The notes beneath the pieces are model-generated. The model saw only the letters and a program-made list of their open reading frames with translations. It ran no database searches and had not been told where the DNA came from. Made by a program: the position numbers and the translations under genes. This document shows positions 1 through 11,116 of a DNA stretch of 64,000 nt, piece after piece (position 1 is the first letter of the stretch; every line of letters begins with the position of its first letter). The stretch is from Mytilinidion resinicola (Eukaryota; Ascomycota; Dothideomycetes; Mytilinidiales; Mytilinidiaceae): contig NW_022985457.1 in the NCBI RefSeq assembly GCF_010093595.1, forward strand, positions 180,226 through 244,225, read 5' to 3'.

Positions 1-173
1 TGAGGGGGGACGAAGTCGACGATGTCGGCCAGTGACCAGTTGCGTTTCACATCATCTAAGACGGAAGTCAAGCTGTCTGCGATATTCGTGTCTCGTCCTG
101 CGTCTTTTGCGCCGGGTTTCGCGATGCTTGCGTCATGGAGCCCTGCCTTGGGCGTCCCATCGTTGGAAGTCAT
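1..173 (-). CDS. 5' end of unidentified gene, truncated by window edge
   Basis: An open frame reads leftward from the ATG at 171-173 to base 1 without a stop (57 codons). The visible N-terminus begins MTSNDGTPKAG and ends near DIVDFVPP. It is hydrophilic, with no signal peptide or membrane segment. I do not recognise the family from so short a piece. Codon use (many C- or G-ending codons) resembles the other genes here. The start could also follow an upstream intron. Confidence 0.5.
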   Translation of the reverse strand, partial: MTSNDGTPKAGLHDASIAKPGAKDAGRDTNIADSLTSVLDDVKRNWSLADIVDFVPP

Positions 174-2700
174 CGTGATCACCGCGTGTGGTCCGATTGA
201 AGCTGGGAGAGATTGACCTGACCGAGTGGATAGCGCTGAAAGCACTTCAGTGGGTGGGACAATGTCGGCGCAAATTGCATTAAGGTAAGCGAAATGATGG
301 AAATGATATTCGAAGGCTGAATGCCTAGCTGCTGAAAAGTCGATGGCGTTGAGGTGCAGAGTACGAAAGGCACACGGTATCATGGAAGCGGTAGCTCTCA
401 TAGCACGGCTTCCGATCATGTCGCGCAACCAAGAAAGCGTGCGTCAAAAGCGACCAGACAACAAGGGTTCGAAATGCTCCAAAAAGGCGGTCACACAACA
501 ACAGAAACGTAATTCTCGATACCGCTCATTTCCCTTGCTCCAAGGCTTGGCGGCTCTCATCGATATCTCAGCGCTCGCCATCCCGGGGACAGGCAAGACC
601 AGACCGGCCCACACCTACTGTAAAGATCCGTTGAGGCCTGAATCACATCCCATCATATGGGTCTATGCACTTGTGCCGACTTGCAGCAGCTAGAGATGCG
701 ATGAGTGACACTGTATGCTAAATCTATCAGAGGCTTATCAGAACGGCGAAGAAATTTGTTGTGACACAGCGCACCATGCAGCCACGCACGCGACGTTACG
801 CAACCACGGGGCTGAGAGTGTGACATGAGAGTGGACAGAAGGAAGGTGGATGAATGGGTGATGATACTGTGTTGTATACGATGGGCGTCCAGCGGGCCTG
901 TCTCTGCTGGGCGTCGCGGCTGGTGGCAGTGAGTAACGTCCAATAACCAGTCGACGTAGGGCGTGGGCCGGGAGAGGATAGCCCGTCGCGGCTTAGAAGG
1001 AGCACGTGCTATCAACGTATGTCCTCCAAAAACAATACATTTTTTCAGGTATGGCACGTCGATAGAGCGCACAGAAGTGCATGTAGGATTAGCAAAGCTT
1101 AAGGAAAAGAACATTGTCCTACAAAGTCTTCAACACCTCCCTGCATTATTCCCTCATATTCGCCATAAACATCAACAGTGTCTTCACGTCGAGCCCAGCT
1201 GACCCAAACACCACCATCGCTGCCTACATCCACGGCTCGCTAGAAAGAGTCCTGGCTCCTGAGAGAGTCTGATGCAGTATCCCCAAATCTGGCGAACCGC
1301 ATTCGCCGTCCTCACTAGCATCGGTATAGCGACATGGCTTCGAGCCTTAGATCCCTGACTCTACAGCTCCTTTCAGACGCAGCTTCCCGTCCGTCAGATG
1401 CAGTCCGATAACCGTACTGTCTGAGACTTTTCACCGAGTCTCTCGTCATCTGATCACTCCGTCAGTCTGGTGAATTGTTGTTGGATATTGGCATCCACAG
1501 TGTTCCAGCCAGTCCTATTGCTGCGGGGGTGATCGGTCTATCAATTTTGCACACCCTGCAAAGAAAGGTGCTCTTCGATACATCGTCGCTGTACCTCGGA
1601 CGGTTAGCTTATTGGAGGCATAAAGTCTGCTAGAGGGCCTGAGATCCCTGGAAACTTCGTTCAACCAACCCAATCAGCGATGCCATCTCCAGTCGCGTTA
1701 CACCGCGTTACAACGGAGCCCCCTGCAGACTATCTGTCGGACGTGAGAAGGGCCAAGTCCTCTATTTTCGTGCTCCCAAACACATGCGTCGGACCTGTGC
1801 CGGATCCGGCTTTTGGAGTACAAATTGTATGCGACCCGAAACGCTTGCTTTCAACAGAACGTACATTCAACCGCTTTCGTACTACAACGGTACAGAATGG
1901 AGGGCGCGAGATGAGCTCGGTTTCCATTATGTCTGGCATGAACATCGACGTTATCAGTCGAGTGTGCGGAGACTGGACATATAGTCTCCCGCTTACTTCA
2001 ATCGCATGTCTTGAGCATGTTGCCTTCCAATGTATGCACAAGCAACGAAAAGATGCCAACAGTACCTTCACAGCATAGAGATGCAGCGGTGGTGACTTCA
2101 TGTTACAAATTACTTATTCCGGTGCCAACCCAATCTCAGACCGGCTAATGATTGAAGCTGCTATCATTTTCAGAGTTGAGGCATCTCCTTGAAGTGTTTT
2201 CAGGACGTGGAGTCTTCGCTGCCCCGCTTCTTCTTAAGGTGCTGCCCAAAGAAATGAAGCCGAATTTTCTTCCATGGGTATAACAGTGAATTGACTTCGA
2301 CCAGCGTACTCTCAAGTCGCCAGAACAGTTACTTCTATGATTCACCGCTGTTTCTCACCCCTCAGTTTCGACAGAGCACCCTAATTCCCCAGCTTCCTGC
2401 ACGATTCCTTCACTGGGACGTCGAAGAGACGCTCTGTTGACCAGAGCTGGAGTTCACTGCAGCCACTATTTCTTAGCTTACCCGGTTTAATTTGCACCAA
2501 GTTCATCATGGAGAGTGCATAAGCCCGGGAGTTGCAGCCTCCTTGACTTACTGTAAACACCCGCCGACCACAAAGCTACTCGCCCGGAGTTCGGACGTGT
2601 GACTCTGAGGTCTACCGGGCTAGATATCTGCAGGAAGCTTGGCCCGTTTATCGTATTCACTCAGGGTTTCCGGCCTACGTGCCTAGCCAATTACAACTTC
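174..2700. other. Gene-poor stretch, nothing convincing
   Basis: Several short open frames overlap on both strands, but none has a recognisable domain, consistent codon use or splice signals. No RNA gene or repeat was recognised. Confidence 0.5.
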
Positions 2701-2779
2701 TACAGAGAGGGGTTGGGGTACGGTGGCCTACCCTGCCTACCGCTGCCTACTGCTGCCTCTAATTAGTACTTATGCCTAC

Positions 2780-4345
2780 GCTCCCTATGTAGTATATAGT
2801 CTGCTCGTACGGCTTCACAAATCAAACAGAGTTCACGTCAATTTGCAACCTAAGTTATTCCTGCAATTCCATTCAGTACTTAAACCCTCCCATTTTCGAT
2901 CTTACTACCTTATCTACTTACTCTCCATCTGTTGTCTTCAGGCCCTCCTTTCCCATCGTTGGTCTCTGAGCTTTACATACATCATCAGTACTCTGAGCTT
3001 CGCACATATCTTCAGGCACCTTGCTCTTCCAAAACCAATTGTTTGTGCTTCACTCATCAACCGACGTCCTTCCACACGATCTCACTTCTCAGGACCCAAA
3101 ACTCACCCGCACTCTCTCCCATCAATCGCAAGCGCTACATTCTACGAGGACCGACAGTCTTCCTCTCGCTGTCTCCTACCCTCGACCTCTACCACTCCTG
3201 CCTCTATCGACTACCACTACCTCCTTCTGGAAGTATTCCTGGTACTGTCCTCTGCTTTAGACCAGCTCTCGCCCTCGACTCTCACTATACACTCGAGCAC
3301 ACCTCTCCTACACGTACTTAAGAAAGCTTCGCTTCGCTTGCACTTCTAATTTCCCCTGGCCCGTCAGGTATCGCACGTGTCACTAGGCAGTTTTTGCCGA
3401 CTACCCTTAATTACCTTCTGCTATTATCGAGTGTGGACTCCCGCTATCACCTTTTTTCCAAAACAACTACCGGAAGTAAGTGATACCTTCTTGAGTTTTC
3501 GCGCTTCAACACTTTCTTCAACCTCACCGGCCTACTTTTGGAAAATACAATTGCTAAGTTGCTAAGTTCAAATCGTCTGTAGGACATGTCGTTGCACCCT
3601 GAAAAGCTGACCGATAAGTTAGACAATGCGGAGCAAGCAACCCTCATCGAGAATTTACACGAAGCCGCTCGGAACTGGGATGAAGACACCTGTATGAGGA
3701 CAATGGCGCTTCAAGCTCTCGTTCCGAGATTGACCGTGTCAACCGCCTAAGGGAGTCACTCTTTCCAACCGACGCCGGACCCTCGCAACAAGCAAATTCC
3801 GCATTAGGAGTCACTAGAGCATCTACATCGCAGACACGCAGCCGAACGTCCAGGCATACTGAGCATCGCCATCAACTCCGGACGCCTCGCCCTCGCTTCC
3901 ATCCCTCGCCTTTAACTACCTCGAATCCTTTTCCTCTATCGATCGACGTCGGCGTCGCCCAGTCGAGAGAAACGAAGCCTTCGATTCGCGTTCGTCGACC
4001 CTTAGACCTGCGATCAAGGTTGAAGATGCCGACTCGGGTTGTAACAGCTACAACCTAGGATCAACAACTCATACGGTTCACGGTCACCTACGTACAGGCA
4101 CTCCTCCCCTTTTCTCTCTCCTTGATTCTCGTTCTTTGATTAGTTGCTACTAGCGCGCACTCAGCGTGGCGAGGCCCTCTGTTCAGCTACACCAGGGTCC
4201 TCTCAGCTGTGTCCATTCCTTTCAAATGGCCTCTATTCAGCTGAGCTGATAAGACCTAATGGGTGGGCCATTTCCTATGAGTATATATTCGGCCCGTACG
4301 GCCACTACAATACAAGCAGAGTTCACATCAATTTAACCTGAGTTG
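2780..4345 (+). repeat. Diverged direct-repeat pair flanking a gag-like remnant
   Basis: About 60-70 bp around 2785-2855 recurs in diverged form around 4270-4345. Shared blocks include GTATATA, CGTACGGC, CAGAGTTCAC and CAATTT, in the same order. Between them, an ATG at 3586 opens a 54-codon frame (starting MSLHPEKLTDKLDNAEQ) that stops at 3748-3750, followed by Ser/Arg-rich sequence. The layout suggests an eroded retroelement with LTR-like ends, but no RT, integrase or clear primer site is visible. Confidence 0.3.
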
Positions 4346-4707
4346 CCGTCGAGACTCTGGCTGGGAGTCTCACACGAACAGGCAGCGCTCCAGGTACAGA
4401 TCCACGCCTAGAGAAAGACATCGAGCTGGCCAAGGACCGTGTCCGACTCCAGGAACTAATCATCGAAGTAAAGGAGCTGGAAAAGAGGGAAATAGTACGG
4501 CAGCAGAAGCAGCTGGGGGGTCGGCAAAACCCAATCCCACTTCTAGACTTGCAAGGCCAGACTGGGACAGAGGAAGCTTCCTCGGTCCCTCCAGCACGAT
4601 CAAGATGGGAGCCTATCCGTTGTCATGATTCCATTAGTAGTCTTGTGTTAGGGCAACGAGGCGGATCGATTCAAGTCTGGATTTTCGATGTCGGATGGAT
4701 GTCATGA
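4342..4707 (+). pseudogene. Coding-like remnant with coiled-coil stretch
   Basis: A 122-codon frame runs from just after a TGA at 4339-4341 to a TGA at 4705-4707. It has no convincing ATG near its 5' end. It includes a charged heptad-like stretch (LEKDIELAKDRVRLQELI, then EVKELEKREIVRQQKQL) that should form a coiled coil, then a Pro/Gln-rich part. It starts immediately after the second LTR-like repeat, so it may be part of the same eroded element. I cannot name a family. Confidence 0.3.
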
Positions 4708-5648
4708 AAGACTTCGCCATTTTTTTTTCTTTCTTGTCTCAGTTCCGCTTCCTTCTAAACTTGTACATACTATCACGCTCAACTACTTTAAAAGGTTTAT
4801 CTTCTTGCATTACATATATACCTTCTCTTGCTTCTCTTCTAACCTTCGCAACGTTTAGCTGCAGAACGTGATGCATAAAGAAGTTGTCCTCGGGAAGGGA
4901 ACTGTTGGAAGTTATCAACCTGACGCTCTTGGACACGTAACTCCCGGAGCTTATCCGGTCACGAGCAGGACTACTTCCATAGTATATATGGGCTTTGCCC
5001 CTCGAATTGAATGCAATTAAACCTCCCATTAGGCGTTGATGGAGCATTACATATAAGTGACTCCGCATCTAGACATCATGTCTATCGACCCCATACGCCT
5101 CTCTCTCGTTTCGCTGCCTTGCTTTCTACTGCATCAAATCGAACTTACTGCCCACCAAAGCTGCCATCCACCCGTCGAGAACAGTGGACCACTCGGGATC
5201 TGGGGAGCGTTCGCCCACCTTTTCCAGTCTCGCTGAGGCTTCTCGAAGACCACGCCAGAGACAGGGGAAGTCGAGAGAGAGGACTCTGTGGCAATCGTGG
5301 ACGACCAGTGGTCACTTTCACCAATGATAACCACTGGCGTTGGACACCGTCTATGCCTTTGATTCTTAGGAAACATTTGAATATGGAACTGTCTACGCAA
5401 TGTCCCAGCCGATTTGGATCTACGGACCATTTCTGGCTACTCTTGATCAGAGATGCGATTACACTAATTAGTCTTGGAGAAGAGTAAGACTGGAGTGGGG
5501 TATCTACGCTGAATTCTATCGTACAAATCTGTTAAATCCCGTTTCTCTTACGTGGCTTAGAGAAACTAGGCGGCCTACCTCCTAGCTATACACGAATCCA
5601 GCACTAATAAGCTACTGTTGGATCTTCAAGACGCAGAATATCTTCTCT
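4708..5648. other. Gene-poor stretch downstream of the MFS gene
   Basis: Open frames at 4739-5068 (minus) and 5011-5487 (plus) have no recognised domain and no splice support. No repeat or RNA gene was recognised. Confidence 0.4.
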
Positions 5649-7641
5649 TCAAGCCGCCATCTCCTTACTCTCCGACCTCCCTGTCTCTGTCCTCTCCTCG
5701 GCCTTCTGCTCGACCTCTCCAACCTTAGCTAACGTCGCCGCCTGCGCTTCCTTCTCACCCACCCCACCCTTCCCCTCCTCAGCGACCCTCCCCCCATCCA
5801 GTTTCTTCGGGGGCATATTCTTCCTCACACTCCGCCACTCCATCCCCACCGCCCCCAGCACCGCCAAACACGCCATGATAAGCCCCACGCGAAAGACCAC
5901 CTGCAGCGCGCCCATATACGCCCCCAGCGCCCTCCGCCTTTGCTCCACCGGAACCAGCTTCAGCAGCTCCGTCGCCCCCGTCCCCTGAATCGCCTTCGGA
6001 CTGACACTGATGCCTGGAATGCCGGCGAGGCGGTTAGCTAGTTGGTTGTTGAGAACGTTTTGCCCAACGGAAAGAAACACGGCCCCAAACAGCTGCTGCC
6101 CGAAAAACATCAGCCCGGCCCCAATCGCCACCTCCTCGCGCTTCAGCACCGTCTGCGCCGCCATGTTCGGCGCCTGGGCCGCGAAGCCGAAGCCGAGGCC
6201 GTAGATGATTTGGTACCCGATCCAGCCCCCCTTGGACGTGCTAACGGCGAGAGTGGTGAGGAGGCCCGCGCCGATGGCGGTGAGCCCCACGCCGAGGATC
6301 GCGAAGGGGGTATAGTAGCCCACGCGACTGACGAGCTGCCCCGTGACGATGGAGGCGAGCACGACGGGGAGGAGGAGGGGGAGGAGGTGCAGGCCGGAGC
6401 TGACGGCGGAGAGGGAGCGGGTGGCTTGGAAGTAGAGGGGGAGGTAGTAGACTGGGGTTCTGAGGTTAGTCTATAAGACCGTGTTAGAGGGTTGAGGTTT
6501 CGGGTAAAAGAGGGGAGTGAGGAGAGAAGAGAAAGAAGAGGGAGTAGGAGTAAGGCATACCGAATAGCATCTGGTGCGCGCCTAGACACGAGCTGACCCA
6601 GAAGCCGGAGATGATGCTGCGCTGCAGGAAGATGCGCGGGGGGAGGGTGGCTTGGTCGGGTTTCCAGGCCTGGATGGCAACGAAGGCGAGGAGGAGTAGG
6701 AGGACGAGGACGAGGAGGGCGATGATGCGGCCGGAGCTCCAGGGGTGTGTGGTGCCGCCCCATTGGAGTGCGAGACATAGACACACGACGCCGGGGATGA
6801 GGGCGAGTAGGCCCAAGGCGTTGAGTTGGTGTAGTTTGTCTTTGAGAGGAATGTTGGTGGTGGGACGGTCGGGGATGTGGAGGAGGAAGAAGACGAGCAC
6901 CATGACCGCACCGCCTAAGGGGAGGTTGAGGTAGAAGCACCAACGCCAGGTGACTTTTGTGGTGAAGCCGCCGCCGATTAGGGGGCCGGCTACTGAGGAG
7001 ATGCCGAAGACGGCGCCGAAGAAACCTTGGTACTTGGGGCGTCTGTGGAGGGGGACGGCGTAGACGATGATAACCATCTATAGTAGCGTGGTGTAAGCAA
7101 ATATATAGCAAAGACGGACGGGACTAAACGAGGAATGGGGATGTTGAATGATGGTGTCCAAGGAGAGAGATAAACGTACAACGCCCGAGAGAACTCCTCC
7201 CGATCCCAGCCCGGCAATAGCTCTCCCCAATATAAAAGCGATCGAGTTCGGTGCCGCACCACAAAGGGCTGAGCCAACCTCAAACAACAAAATAGACGCC
7301 AGAAACGTAACTTTGATGCTGAAGACTTTGTAGAGCTTCCCAAACACCAGCTGGAACGCGCAGCTTGTGAGTAGGTACGCCGTGCCATACCAGCCAATAT
7401 CGCCAGCCGAGTTGAACTCGTTTGTGATCTGGGGGATAGCGGTCGAAATGATGAGGCGGTCTAGGGATACCAGGAACATGCCGACGAAGATGGATGTCAT
7501 TATAAGTGCGAGCTTGAGACCGGAGGGGTAGACGATGTCGGTCGGCGTGCCCTTGGTATCCTTGGTCTTCTCGCCATCCTTGGGCGCAGATGGCGGTATA
7601 TTGTTCTCCTGTGACTTCTTTCCCTTCTCATGGGACGGCAT
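5649..7641 (-). CDS. MFS drug:H+ antiporter, DHA2 (14-TM) type
   Basis: Three exons on the minus strand: 7641-7180, 7077-6561 and 6451-5649 (1,782 nt, 593 aa). The introns (102 and 109 nt) start GTACGT and GTATGC and end TAG and CAG, and the frame is kept throughout. After a polar N-terminus of about 40 residues come the hallmarks of the fungal multidrug/toxin efflux branch: [13 protein letters not shown] in TM1 (residues 60-72), a motif-A variant [11 protein letters not shown] (101-111), and motif [16 protein letters not shown] (139-153). These are followed by [17 protein letters not shown] and a [13 protein letters not shown] signature. The C-terminal tail is charged, as usual. The predicted role is proton-coupled export of small molecules across the plasma membrane; the substrate cannot be told. 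No biosynthetic genes adjoin it. Confidence 0.92.
7078..7179 (-). other. Intron 1 of the MFS gene
   Basis: 102 nt, donor GTACGT at 7179-7174 and acceptor ending TATAG at 7078. Removing it joins GGVLSGV to [13 protein letters not shown], the expected family sequence. Confidence 0.8.
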
Positions 7642-8805
7642 GTTGCAGCTGTAACGCCTGAAAGAGTGTCTATTGAAAACCGATGGCCTTGAAGCTGGCG
7701 TTTCCACGTCTTCGTCGAAAGCAGCGGTCCAAAAATATACTTCGTATCCACAAGCGAAGCAGAAGCACAACAGACAAAATCGAGGATATCGCTATTAGAA
7801 GCAAAATAGACTGTAAAGGAAAGACAAGAAAGTGCAAGAAAGTGCTGAAGAGACGGGCAAAGGAAGATTTACATAGTAACGAACCATTCAGCGTCGATTT
7901 CGCTTACTTCTACTAGCACCGTGGCACCCTTGCGCTCGCGTTCAACGCGAACGCCACTAGTAGTGCAGTCAAAGCTTGAACAATGTATGCAAGGCTTAAC
8001 GTGCTTCGTGTTGCTTCGCGTTGCTTGATTAGTGTATGTAGCCTCGCGCTGATACTGGGAAGGAAGAATACCCCGCTGGATCTATTCATCCAGCTGAACT
8101 GAATACTGCTGGTTGGTAGAGCGGCATAGAAGAGAATCGGAAATCCCCGTCCCAATCGCATGTCGGGCTATGATATCGTCCTCCCGGGTCGTTTAAACCG
8201 CCGACCACCGATAACTATATCCGCAGGGTATCAGATCCCTAGCCTTTCACAGGACACACACCGTAGCTATTGACGGAGTACGTATTCTTAGCCAGCTAGC
8301 CTACGGAGTATGGTACGGTTAGCTCGGCTACCTTGATATAGAACACGGTTCCTATACTTAGCCCTCACAGTTCTACGGTACGGCTTAGTAAGCCTCCACA
8401 CACACAGAGTATATATACGGCGTACGTAGCCTAGATAGATGCTCATCCAATACATCACTTACCTCGTTCAATGCATTGTTTCACCTCCATCCTCAGCTAT
8501 CGACTCAACTCCCAAGATGATTTATAAGCGCAATCTACTAGTTATAATAGTTAGACCACCCTCTATCCATATCTTATACACTTCCACAATACCACTAATT
8601 GCCGTATCGCGTCCCAGAAAGCGCTGCGAGTTTGGAGAGAAGATTTTGCCTAAGCAAGTGCAGGTAGAAAAACGCCAAGAGACTGAATTCCTCTCTATGT
8701 TAGATACTTTTGCCTAGTTACTGGGTTTTTTTGCCAAGTCTTTGCTTGCATACCCTAGGCAGTTTTTATGTCTTAGCATTTTGAGGTTGTAATTACTCTG
8801 CAATA
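7642..8805. other. Gene-free stretch upstream of the MFS gene
   Basis: It includes the MFS promoter side. From about 8200 to 8420 the sequence is rich in TAC/GTA-type words and looks like eroded repeat DNA. No gene was recognised. Confidence 0.4.
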
Positions 8806-8889
8806 CGAAGGAGCTCTTTTTTTCTTGAGTCCTATGTCCTCGCCTAATTTCAGTGGCAGGGTAGGACTCAAGAAAAACGAGCTCCTTCG
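8806..8889. mobile_element. Short foldback (MITE-like) element flanked by TA
   Basis: Arms of about 30 nt (8804-8834 and 8862-8891) are inverted copies, differing mainly in the length of an A/T run, around a 27-nt spacer. The ends read TA-CGAAGGAGCTC and GAGCTCCTTCG-TA, compatible with a TA target duplication as in Tc1/mariner-derived MITEs. There is no coding capacity. Confidence 0.45.
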
Positions 8890-8891
8890 TA

Positions 8892-9439
8892 GAGTGGAAT
8901 TAGCTGACCATAGCTCACGTGCACTTCCGCGGAATAGACTTCGTTTCACAGGAGGGAAGGGGGGGAGGGGGGGGAGGTGGTCAACATTTAGCTGTCTCGG
9001 AGAAGCCTATGCAGAAGCCCGACTCGAGGACGTCAACCAAGAAAGCATTGGGTGCTACCCGGTTAACTCCTCCCGCGTCACCCTCCTAAACCTTCAAACA
9101 AAGCCCAACCCAACCTGCCCGCTTCGAGATGATAACATCCGTTCCCTCAGCACACCACCCTCTACCAAACCCACCTACTGTCAACTACGCATAGCTCAAA
9201 AAAAAACTCCCTCGTACAGCCGTATACAAGCACAACACCAGCGCCATAGCAGAACCACCCTACCCCCCTTTTCTTTCTAAACGCTCAGTACAAATCACAA
9301 CAATCTACCCCAATCGAGCTCAAGACTCCAAAGAAAAGCTCCCCCCCCCCTCGGTCCCAAACTCCCGCGCCCGCTCAGCTCTGCCGCACGTCCCGGTCGC
9401 GACCACGCGCGCGGACGGCGCAAAGCTGTGGCCAGGACC
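8892..9439. other. Gene-free stretch with homopolymer G and C runs
   Basis: Contains G-rich (about 8955-8980) and C-rich (about 9340-9350) runs. No gene or named repeat was recognised. Confidence 0.4.
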
Positions 9440-9760
9440 TCACCGCTGCCTCGGCGGATGTCGGGTGGGCGCGATGCTGTTTCCGGGCATGTGCGATTCG
9501 GCCGGATGCGCTGGGATGCCGGGAACGGGCGGCGGCTGCGTAGGCGCTGGCGCGTCGGTGGTGGGTGTCTCTTGCGCGGCGAGTTGGGGGAGCAGTTTCG
9601 GCAAGTAGTGCATCTTAATCCACTCAAGGTGTGCGGTCGTGAGGTACAGGCCGGGTGTACGTTGATGACCGATGATGGGGATCACCGCTTGGGAGCGGTC
9701 TGCTCACTGCAGCGACGGAAGAAGTTGTCGAAGCGGGGGAGGGTGTAGATCTGCTAGAGG
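9440..9760 (-). pseudogene. Decayed coding fragment, family unknown
   Basis: On the minus strand a frame reads QIYTLPRFDNFFRRCSEQ (about 9750-9690). After a one-base frame offset it continues VIPIIGHQRTPGLYLTTAHL, then EWIKMHYLPKLLPQL and a Pro-rich tail, stopping near 9440. An in-frame TAG lies just upstream. The protein-like composition with frame damage suggests a relic. The offset could be a small unrecognised intron. Confidence 0.25.
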
Positions 9761-10379
9761 GTGGATTGGTGTTCAAGCTCGAGCGTGTTACGCATCATTT
9801 TGTGTAGATCCGAAAGACCGGAAACCCGGCCAGGGGGGACGCCCGGGCCCCTCAGCGCAGCGAGGGGGATCATAGTGGAAGCAAATCAGAAGATAGAAGT
9901 ATCTCAAGATTGATGAAGGATTTTGAAAGCGAGGCTGTTAGTATATCTTTTGGGGATGTATCAGTGATATAAATATAGTCAGAACCGGGAAAAGATGTCG
10001 GTGGGCAGGGCGAATGAACCGTGCACTGGCTCTTCAGAATGAGACAGATCCTAGCATGAGGAGCATATCTGCCCTCAGCTCTGCGCGCAGCCGAGCGTCG
10101 GGAGTGAGCGAAGTTTTCTGCGTTTGAACATGTCTGAAGAATATCGTGGGCCTAGAAGTCATGATGCGCGGCAAGTAGAGCAAAATTGCGGGAGCTAGCC
10201 ATGGAGGGAGAGCCTCTTTGCTGTGTGATTAAAACGGAGCGCGGCTGCCCCACATCCCGCCGGCGAAGATGTAGCACACCTCAGGAAAAGATGTGGGAAA
10301 CACTGCAGCCACGAGAGCCAGACCGTTGATGGTTGCCTAACGCTACACCAGCATGAAAGGAAAGACGACGGGTTGAGGT

Positions 10380-10810
10380 ATGAAGAAGGGGGCAATGGTA
10401 CGAAAGCAATTCATGAAATAGCGAGAGACCTACCGTGACTGAAGTTGAAGAATGTGAGAACCTCATCGCAAGTGCGAGAGAGTAAAGATGATGTGTGTAG
10501 TGGACAACAATGTATGACAGAGGAGACGGGATGAGTACCAGAGAACGTACCTACGTGCCTACCCGCCCCAACAACAGCGAAGCAAATCTCGAGGACTAGA
10601 TCCAGAAGGCTACCAGGCAGCAGGTGGTAGCTAGACCACAAAGGTGTACGACAAGGGAGACGGGACGGGTTTTAAAATACGTACCCATCCGTCTCAGCCT
10701 CACCAAAACACCAATCTCGGAGGAGGGGTCCAAAAGGCGGCCAGGCAGCAAGAACAGACAGAAACCAAGCGCGAAGTGTCTGCACCAGTCTCGGCAGAGA
10801 CTAGGCAGCA
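10380..10810. repeat. Diverged tandem array, unit about 125-130 bp
   Basis: Two clear units, about 10503-10634 and 10635-10760, share in order GGAGACGGGA, ACGTACC, AATCTCG(G/A)GGA and CCAGGCAGCA at roughly 70 percent identity. Partial units seem to extend the array on both sides: GAGAGACCTACCGTGAC near 10422, and CACCAGTCTCGGCAGAGACT then GGCAGCAGAAACC near 10790. No convincing gene is seen in it. Confidence 0.4.
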
Positions 10811-11116
10811 GAAACCAATGCAGTGACCAAGTATACGCATCCAAAGATCGCATAACAATATAATTATGATTGAGCCTGATATTACTGAAAGTCGTATACA
10901 CATGCGAGAGACCCAAGGGGAATCTCTCATACCAAAAACGCCGATCCAATACGTATAATGCCACAGCCTTGCGGCAAAGGAAGCTTCTTGGGATGCAGAA
11001 TGGTCCCCGCAAAATGCCGCAGCGCTAAATGATGCGATCCAAATATTCAAAAACAGGATAGTGGCAAACGACAGTCGTGAAAATGAGGAGGCGGTGAACG
11101 GAGGACGATGGTGGTG

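Noticed and set aside
2723..3349. 208-codon open frame on the plus strand
   Set aside because: Ser/Thr/Leu/Pro composition from a C/T-rich stretch, with overlapping frames of similar quality and no domain.
4739..5068. 109-codon minus-strand open frame
   Set aside because: It looks mildly protein-like (charged C-terminal part), but has no family, no splice support and lies in eroded DNA. Left out as a gene.
6143..7111. 322-codon frame opposite or out of phase with the MFS exons
   Set aside because: Shadow frame of a GC-rich gene; it is Pro/Arg-rich nonsense, while the MFS exons carry family motifs.
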